From Endomychus coccineus (Eukaryota; Arthropoda; Insecta; Coleoptera; Endomychidae), in contig OY294068.1 in assembly GCA_958510875.1 (NCBI GenBank), positions 159,934,388 through 159,998,387 on the forward strand: a stretch of DNA of 64,000 nucleotides, in the 5' to 3' direction. The notes under the pieces are model-generated. The model was not told the origin of the DNA. It did no database searches and worked only from the letters and a program-made list of their open reading frames with translations. Shown here in pieces: positions 57,481 through 64,000 of the stretch. The position numbers and the translations under genes are program-made. How positions within the stretch are numbered: the stretch's first letter is position 1; the number at the start of each line of letters is the position of its first letter.

Positions 57481-58285
57481 TCATGACTATCAAGACCGCG
57501 GGGATCGACCTTGCTACCCCCCCAAAACGGGGCTTCAACCTCTCAGAGGGGCATTCTTATAAAAACAATCCTAAAGCTTAGAAAATTAATGAATTAAGAG
57601 CCGAAAATGACCCCTAGTATGTTTTTTGGGTAGCTGATCAAGATTCCGCAGTTAATTTTCTCGGAAAACTCCCTCCAGATGGGAAATTTGGAAAATTTAT
57701 ATATAATATATAATTTATAATTTTGTTGCAAAAATGACCTCTAGTACGTTTTTTAGGTCGCTGATTCCGCTGTTACTTTTCCCAAAACACTCTCCAGATG
57801 GAAAATTCGGGAAAATTGAGATTTTCCTGAGACGGTTATGAATAATAAAGTATAATTTTGTTACAAAAAGACCCCTAGTTTGTTTTTTGGGTTGCTGGTT
57901 ACTATTCCGTTGTTAGTTTTCTCGGGAAACTCTAGATGGGAAATTTAGGATTTTCCTGGGGTTTGTGAATAACAAAATATAATTTTGTTACACTGGAGAC
58001 GGTTTTCCGAGAAAACCAACAGCGAAATCGTGATCAGCGGCCCAAAAAACCTACTATAGGTCATTTTTGCAACAAAATTATACTTTATTATTCATAACCG
58101 TCTCAGGAAAATCTCAAATTTCCCATCTGGAGAGAGTTTTTTGGGAAAAATAACTAGTGGTCATTTTTACAACAAAATTATAAATTATATATTGTATAAA
58201 AATAGGTATTCCAAATTTCCCATCTGGAGGGAGTTTTCCGAGAAATCTAATTGCGGAATCGTGATCAGCGACCCACAAAACGATT

Positions 58286-58978
58286 GGGTGACACTTTTTC
58301 CACTCCATTTTTTCCACTGGTATATTGTTCCACTAGTATATTGTTCCACTAGTTTTTTTTCCAATAACCTTTTTCCTCTAGTAATGATTTTCCACCAATT
58401 CGAAAATAGTATAATTGAAATGATTTGAACAAGTATCATAGCAACGACAGTTTGATACGTTGAACTGACAGTTTGACCTAACACATTGATCTGACAGTTA
58501 TCCCCCCTCCCTGTGGAACATGTACGAGCCCGTGTTACAAAATCTGTCGAGGACCAACAATGTGTCGGAAGGTTGGCACAACAGATTCCAGGTGGTTGTG
58601 GGAAAAAACCACCCTAGTCTTTACGCCTTCCTCCACGAGCTTGAGAAAGAACAAGGAGACACCGAGGCCATGATCCGCGAGCTGGATTTAGGCCACAAAA
58701 TTAAAAAAACTACACAGCAGTCCAGAGTGAAAAACGAAGAGCGAATAAGCAATTTAGTTCGCCAATATGAAGATAGGAAAAGTGGAGGCGAAGTTTTGGA
58801 ATATTTAAAAGCTGTCGGTCACCATATACAATTTTGATATTCATTTATAAAACTATTAAATGTATTAAAAAATAAACTTGAGGAAAAAATAAACTGGTGG
58901 AAAAATGTATAAGTGGAAAAATATATTAGTGGAAAAAGCGGAGTGGAAAAAATGGAGTGGAAAAAATGGGTCCCACCC
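58286..58978 (+). mobile_element. MULE-like element with TTTTTCCACT-repeat termini
   Basis: It is bounded by GGGTG and CACCC. Both ends are built of repeated TTTTTCCACT units (left: ACTTTTTCCACTCCATTTTT; right: the mirror, AGTGGAAAAAATGGAGTGGA), giving long, internally repetitive terminal inverted repeats as in Mutator-like elements. It encloses a transposase tail ORF at 58520-58837. A clean 9-bp target duplication is not apparent. It is nested in the palindrome 57472-59135. Confidence 0.68.
58520..58837 (+). pseudogene. MULE transposase C-terminal fragment
   Basis: The 105-codon open frame starts MYEPVLQNLSRTNNVSEGWH and continues NRFQVVVGKNHPSLYAFLHE. The RTNN..EGWH.....V...HPS pattern with a following E-rich helix is the region downstream of the catalytic MULE domain in FLYWCH-associated Mutator-like transposases of insects. 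The DDE core and zinc finger are missing, so this is a deletion derivative; the first Met is fortuitous. It ends in LEYLKAVGHHIQF, matching the family's usual terminus. Confidence 0.72.
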
Positions 58979-59199
58979 CATAAAACATACTATGGGTCAT
59001 TTTCGGCTCTTCATTCATTCATTTTCTAAACTTTTGGATTGTTTTTAAAAGAATGCTCCTCCGAGAGGTTGAAACCCAGTTTTGGGGGGGTAGAAAGGTC
59101 GACTCCCGCGTTCTTGATAGTCATGAATGATCTATCTACTATACATATATTTTTTTGTATGGTCTTTTTCCCGGCTTATTTCCTGGACTAACATTTGAA

Positions 59200-60230
59200 A
59201 TAAGTATTGCTTATGCTTCCTTTGTTACTTGTGGTAAATTCACAATCAATCCTTTTAAAAGATAGACGTGAACCAATAAATAAGTGTATGGTCCCTTTGT
59301 GTGGCCATCTATAGATTGTAGTAAATGGAGTAGACGTAAATCATTAGTGTGGAGCAGATATTAGAATTGCTCCTCCTTTCCATCCGGTATCAACTTTGGA
59401 ACAGTCACATCTGATATGAAGTAGCTTCAGGTTAAAGGAGGTTGTACGGACCTGTCGGTCGAAAACGTGTAATTCCAGATTTGGGATTTTTCGTTTCCCA
59501 CAACGGACTCAATATCTCCTGACATGTAAGGTAGCACCGATTCTTTGTCTATTCCGTACGAGTGCATTAGATGTTAATACAGCACCCGTAGTGCCGTATT
59601 CTGGCGATGGTTGTACACCGAGGCCGCTTTTGACGGACATCAATTATTGGAAAAGCGTTTCAGGCGCATTTCGACAGGCCCTCCAGCTGACATCAGGAAC
59701 CTGTACACCCATCACGTTGCGGCGATAGACCAAGGTGTTGATTACGCCATCTTGGCAAGCTGCGGTAAATCCCTCGGTTTCGGATGTAAGCCCAGCTGAC
59801 CTTAGGTAACCGAAGGTCTGCCTGGTTGACAAGCCGAGCGTTTCGATGTTTCGATAGAAAACACCGCGTATGAGTTTGTCAACATGCCGCCCTAGCATAA
59901 GATCTTGCTCCGCGGTATTCATCTGGACTTTCAGGCGAGAAGGTTGAAATTCGAGGATGCCCTTTAGTTGACCTTCTCGACTGATGTGAAATTCGAAACT
60001 AAGGTTTTCCGCAGCTTTTTGTGCTGGCTTAACGATAAATGCCCCCATTCTGGGCAATTCGTGACTTTTGACAAAGCACACGAGAGGCTCCGAACTTGTA
60101 AGGACTTTACACTCTATACTCAGAACCACTCTTCGATGCAGACTAAGGGGTTCCCTACCTCCCCGGAGACGTGGGAGATAAATGCGGGAAACGGACGACT
60201 TAGGATGCAAACTATTATGGGTATGCATTA
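59200..60230 (-). mobile_element. Non-LTR retrotransposon 3' ORF end with endonuclease-type tail
   Basis: A 194-codon - strand frame (59644-60228) contains LSTRQTFGYLRSAGLTSETE then GFTAACQDGVINTLVYRRNV and VQVPDVSWRACRNAPETL. This is the stretch before the CCHC knuckle and restriction-like endonuclease of a LINE ORF. The continuation to about 59240 in broken frames gives NYTFSTDRSVQ and LRLLHLLQSIDGHTKG. The original CRxC is now WRAC, losing a zinc ligand. It is 5'-truncated and degraded. The + strand overlap frame at 59968-60489 is a shadow. Confidence 0.7.
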
Positions 60231-60601
60231 TTTTCCGGGTATCTTTGTTGAATCTATGCAGCTCAACGATCGTTCATTTAATCACACCAAGAAAGTAAAG
60301 CAGGACTGGAACGGCAAGCATATTTGTGCAGATGCCTTCTTCTCACTCAAAAGTTCGGAAGACCCAATCTTTAAATATAATGTTTTAATTTTTAATTTCA
60401 AATTCTCAAAATCAAATTTTCTATCGACTGTTGAAGTTCTGCTACTAAAACCTGGGACACCTGTATATATATTTTTGGTCAAAAATTGAAATATCTCGAA
60501 AAATTTGCATTTTTCCAAAAAGGTTTTGAATAAAAAATCAAGTAAGTATAAACGTTTTTCCGCGTTGTTTTCTTTAAAATGCGAAAAACTCGTATATATA
60601 T

Positions 60602-62396
60602 TGTTATGATTTCATTTCCAATATAAAATAAAATGGTAAAGTTATGATTTACCGAGAAATTAAAAATAGAAAAGTTAAATAAGTATATGATACGGAATTA
60701 AAAACATTATTTAAAAATTAAATATATAATTAGAATAAGAGATTAAAGATTGTAATAATTAAAACCAATTTGTAATGTAGATTGTAAGAGTGAACAGAAG
60801 AAATAGTGAATAGTGGATAAACGTACAGTGCTACGAAGTGAGAAAATCATAATTCAAATGATTATGGACTATCTGAAGATAGGAAACTATTAGAATAGAT
60901 TAAGAATATGTAATAGATGTAAGCTAGTATTAAGACATTTCAGTTATACAAAATTGTTTAAGTTTTATTTATATTTAAAATCATGTACTAAATTTAAGAA
61001 ATGATAACTGTCAAATAAGATCTAATAATGGAAATTATTAGGTTAATTGGAACCTAATCATAGGTTATTATATATCGAAATGTGAGGAAAAATGTTGGTA
61101 ACATGAATTCATAAATTAGAATGAACAATAACTTTAATCAATTAGAAAATCTTCAAAAATATCAAATATTCAAAATACTAAATTCCTATTGGTCAATTAC
61201 AACAATTAAGACAAGTGTCAATTACAACAATCAGAATAGCTGACTAGATGTTCTGGAATAATTATCTCATTGGTCGAATAAATGAAAACAAGCTTCCTTT
61301 TGTGCGCCCTATAAAAGGCAAATGAAGGAAAGCTAGTGGAGTTTGCCATCAACATCTGTAAAGAGCATATGACTCTCTCTGCAACTCAAAATTGAACATC
61401 GGAGCTAAACAAAAGCTGGACTGCAAATCAACATAACCAAAGTTAGTGTTTCCTACGAAGCAGTTGAAGTGTTCGTAAATAATTTTCCATTTCAACTTCG
61501 ATAAAGGTTATCATAACCAAAGTTTTTAATAAAGTAGCACCGGAGAAAGCCAAGTCCCGATAGCAGTTCCAGTTAGTTACAACCAACAAAGTTTTTATAT
61601 CTTAAAAAGAATGAAAACCATTATCAACAAAAATATCAACAAATTCCTAAATTAGAAGGAATATCAACAAGTGTTACCTATAAATGTGCAGGCACATAGT
61701 TAATAGCAGAGTAAATGTGTTTCATGTGAATTCTCAATAAAAATAATAGAAGTGGAAATCAACACCAACGAAAGATTACCAACATTTATTCCAATTATTA
61801 ATAGGATATAACAAGTGAGTCCATTAAAAAAGTCATCATTTTGTAAAACCATTTGAAACTCGTAAAGCAATTAAAAATAAACATTCACTCAATAGTTGTA
61901 GATTAGAATAAGAAAATTGTGAGGTTAAACATTGTAAACATAGAGTAAATTTTAAAAGTATAAAGCAAACATAGAAAGATTTAGTAATAATATATAATCT
62001 GTTTATCAATAAATAGATAAACAGAGTTTTAACATTTTAAATAAGGTTTTATTCCATTCCATATTATATCAATCAATCAGAGTATAATAAATAAAATAAA
62101 GAAAATAGCTAGCCGGAAGGAACATCAGATAGCAAATAGAATTCATAAAAAAATTAAATAAACTAAGTAAGAGTTTATTTAACAATTGTCACCACAACGT
62201 GGGGCAATCAAAGCTAAGCAGAGAGTTTCTTAATAATTGGTGCCCAACGTGGGGCAATCAAAATCAAAACTAAGTAAAGAGGATCTTAACAATTGGCGCC
62301 CAACGTGAGGCAATCAATATAAGTAGAAAGTAATTTAATAATTGTCACCACAACGTGGGGCAATCAAAATCAAAACTAAGTAAAGAGGATCTTAAC
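60602..62396 (+). mobile_element. Solo-LTR-like block of an LTR retroelement
   Basis: It begins TGTTATGATTTCATTTCC and reaches TTTAACA at 62184 (TGTTA...TAACA ends, about 1583 bp), followed by four PBS-containing units to 62396, the last also ending TAACA. A TATA box CCTATAAAAGG at about 61309 and AATAAGGTTTTATTCC near 62040 fit LTR transcription signals. AT-alternating sequence on both sides (ATATAT) may be the target duplication but is low complexity. No gag or pol follows. It is interpreted as a recombined solo LTR that kept or captured leader units. Confidence 0.62.
62185..62396 (+). repeat. Four tandem primer-binding-site units
   Basis: The units at 62185-62235, 62236-62291, 62292-62340 and 62341-62396 each contain an ATTGGCGCCCAACGTGGGGC-like core followed by AATCAAA..AA..TAAG and end CTTAACA or TTAATA. 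The third has TGGCGCCCAACGTGAGGC, starting TGG as a tRNA 3'-CCA-primed PBS should. Units 1 and 4 share GTCACCACAACGTGGGGC. Units 2 and 4 share a longer tail (AAACTAAGTAAAGAGGATCT), suggesting alternating duplication. Confidence 0.8.
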
Positions 62397-62399
62397 AAT

Positions 62400-63780
62400 A
62401 TATATATTCCGGATAGTCGAAAAATTATATGAAATGACGCGTCATACTTAACAAAATGAAATATTTCCGAAAGTATACGTTCGGGTATATATTTTCGTCT
62501 AACTTTCCTGGATTAAATTCAGGATTTGCAAAATCGACTGTGAGTCGTGCTCACATGCTCATGTTATGTGGGTCAAACTAGAAGGAACATTTCAACTCAG
62601 TAAAAAGACTATTTTAGTGTACCCACAGTGTCAACTCTTCATAGTTTATTATAATCGAGTACTGGGATAACAGTTATATTATATCATATTAATAACTATA
62701 GATAAATTATTAAGTATTTTCCAATGTGGCATAAGAGGGAAGATTTTTCTAATTAGTATATCTCCTTAGAGTACCAATTTCATCCAATAATAAGGATATA
62801 AAACTCAAAATAATCAAGCAAATTGCTGCAATTAATTTTAAGGATTATTACTTACATTCATTATATATAAATTTTGTACCAGATCATGTGGACCATTGTT
62901 ACTGATTACAAGTTTATGTAAATCATAATTATGTATTACTATAATGGAAGTCTTCAATATGAAATTCAAGAAGCTACAAAGTCTTCATTCTAATAGTGGA
63001 AACAATGTGACTTGAGATATCATAGTATTAAACTGTATCATAAAAAATGCTATTCTAGAAAGAATTAGTTGTAACATTCAATTCAATGTTATAGAACAAA
63101 CATACATTTGGAGACAATCTGGTGGTGAAATTTAAGGGCAACACATGAAATACTGTTAAGACAACCGTGGACTTATTAAATTGTAGTATTTTAGTAATAA
63201 TTTTTTTAAAATTACATACAATTAACTTTTTATAAGAAAACTACATATTTAACTCTATTAATAAATCTATAATTGTTGAACAATAAAATTTCTAAATTTT
63301 CTTACTTTACCCATTTCTTATATAAACCTGAGGATGAGGTACAATTATAGGCCACGAAACTGGTAGTAAAATAATTTATATATAGTTGATAGTATCGATT
63401 TCTTATTCCCAAATTCAGAAACGATCTAATAATATTGATGATATAGTTGGATTTACATCTATCTTATAAGAAATAAAATAATAAACCACATAACTAAAAA
63501 TACAAGAATAACAAATCGAGTACATTTCAAAAACCAAATTACTCAAATTGAAATTGTGATGTTTTTGGAATGAGAAATTGTCAACTAATATGACAACGTT
63601 GAGTGCGAGCGAATTACACACAGATTCCATTTGGACGTGACACATATTCTAGAAAATTTCAAAATAATTAAAATGAGAAAAAACATAATTACTGAATAAT
63701 CTACTAAATTTAGTTAGATGCGCACTACGCCGCAAAATGACGTGAAATACCAGTGGGACGTTTAACTATGGAATGTTACT
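62400..63780. other. AT-rich intergenic DNA with dispersed-repeat piece
   Basis: 62568-62660 carries ATGTGGGTCAAACTAGAAGG and GTGTCAACTCTTCATAGTTT, shared with the dispersed repeat at 14398-14960 and 19840-20060. The remainder shows no exon. Confidence 0.45.
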
Positions 63781-63790
63781 AAAAATTTCG

Positions 63791-63824
63791 TATATAAGCC
63801 AACACGAGCCGTTCAGTTTTAGTC
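63791..63824 (+). promoter_or_regulatory. TATA/Inr core promoter of the right-edge gene
   Basis: TATATAAG at 63791-63798 is followed by TTCAGTTTTAGTC, which offers two arthropod initiator matches: TTAGTC with A at 63821 (30 bases from the TATA start) and TCAGTT with A at 63815 (24 bases). The first spacing is canonical. A 57- to 63-nt leader would precede the ATG at 63878. Confidence 0.7.
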
Positions 63825-63877
63825 TTTAAATAAAGTTCTCAAACTTAAGTGGGTCACTACTGCAATTTTAAATCAAC

Positions 63878-63907
63878 ATGTCTCTGGAACGTCAAGTTAA
63901 GGCCAAG
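63878..63907 (+). CDS. First coding exon of an unidentified gene
   Basis: ATG in the good insect context AATCAACATGT encodes MSLERQVKAK, followed by a consensus donor GTAGGT at 63908. Reading through the donor would stop 21 codons later, so splicing is more likely. TATA and initiator elements at 63791-63824 support a real transcript start. Ten residues are too few to identify a family; the rest lies beyond the window. Confidence 0.55.
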
Positions 63908-64000
63908 GTAGGTGCTTCTACAACAAGCTTTGTCAAAAACTTTTCGTATCGCAACTTGTCACAAGTAAAATGAATTTGAAAATTTTATGAAATGTATGAA

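Larger units (their letters stand above)
57472..59135. mobile_element. Palindromic element of mirrored sub-repeats, with MULE insertion
   Basis: The outer arms ATAGATCATTCATGACTATC and mirror continue inward (CCCCCCAAAACGGGGCTTCA / AACCCAGTTTTGGGGGGGTA). Inside, a unit of roughly 120 bp containing TCCAGATGGGAAATTTGG, TTTCTCGGAAAACTCCC and ATGACCCCTAGTATGTTTT recurs three times forward (57600-57960) and about three times inverted (57990-58285), symmetric about 57985. Its right half is interrupted by a 0.7-kb element at 58286-58978. No coding capacity belongs to the palindrome itself. Confidence 0.8.

Noticed and set aside
59968..60489. 173-codon + strand open frame
   Set aside because: It is the antisense shadow of a LINE ORF on the - strand, with recognisable LINE motifs only in the - reading.
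62185..62396. CRISPR-like array (repeats of similar length with spacing)
   Set aside because: Units are contiguous, each holds an LTR-retroelement primer-binding core, and the genome is eukaryotic.

Overview
This is a eukaryotic, AT-rich, intron-containing window, almost certainly from an insect. The evidence is an icarapin-like gene, a ribosomal protein L9 gene with a 5'TOP-type leader, insect-style start contexts, and a dense mix of non-LTR, mariner, hAT, P-like, MULE, Crypton and Ty3/gypsy remnants. Transposon composition is compatible with a beetle or another TE-rich insect, but the sequence does not settle the order. There are no bacterial-type operons, CRISPR arrays or rRNA genes.

Host genes, all on the + strand: (1) an icarapin-like secreted protein, four coding exons between 6771 and 15290, with its signal-peptide exon not found; (2) the terminal exon of an unrecognised, probably secreted, repeat-containing protein (24296-24868); (3) a 599-residue C2H2 zinc-finger protein in three exons (29516-39222) with 12 finger units, one degenerate; (4) ribosomal protein L9/uL6, non-coding first exon near 48854 and coding exons 49164-49531 and 52299-52503; (5) the promoter and first coding exon of an unidentified gene at the right edge (63791-63907). 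Splice phases close exactly in every multi-exon gene. These are independent single genes, not a pathway cluster.

Most of the rest is mobile DNA in introns and between genes. Notable items: a mariner with perfect TIRs and TA duplication but a frameshift and a D-to-N change in the third catalytic residue (11935-13226); three copies of a P-like non-autonomous family carrying a THAP-type zinc-finger remnant, with 8-bp target duplications, plus what looks like an excision footprint (47791-47825); a second P-like element with 31-bp TIRs (27662-27972); several long foldback elements (6508-6688, 30625-31739, 35257-38130, 39669-40510, 50071-52028, 57472-59135), three of them hosting nested insertions; a Crypton-type tyrosine recombinase fragment (16218-16660); and an LTR-like block ending in four tandem primer-binding-site units (60602-62396).

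No gene cluster or obviously new system was found. The best leads are the P-like family and its footprint, the tandem PBS array, the 48-nt cysteine-rich cassette exon of the icarapin-like gene, the lineage-specific repeat protein, and the modular phase-1 exon design of the zinc-finger gene. All family assignments are by eye and unverified by search.
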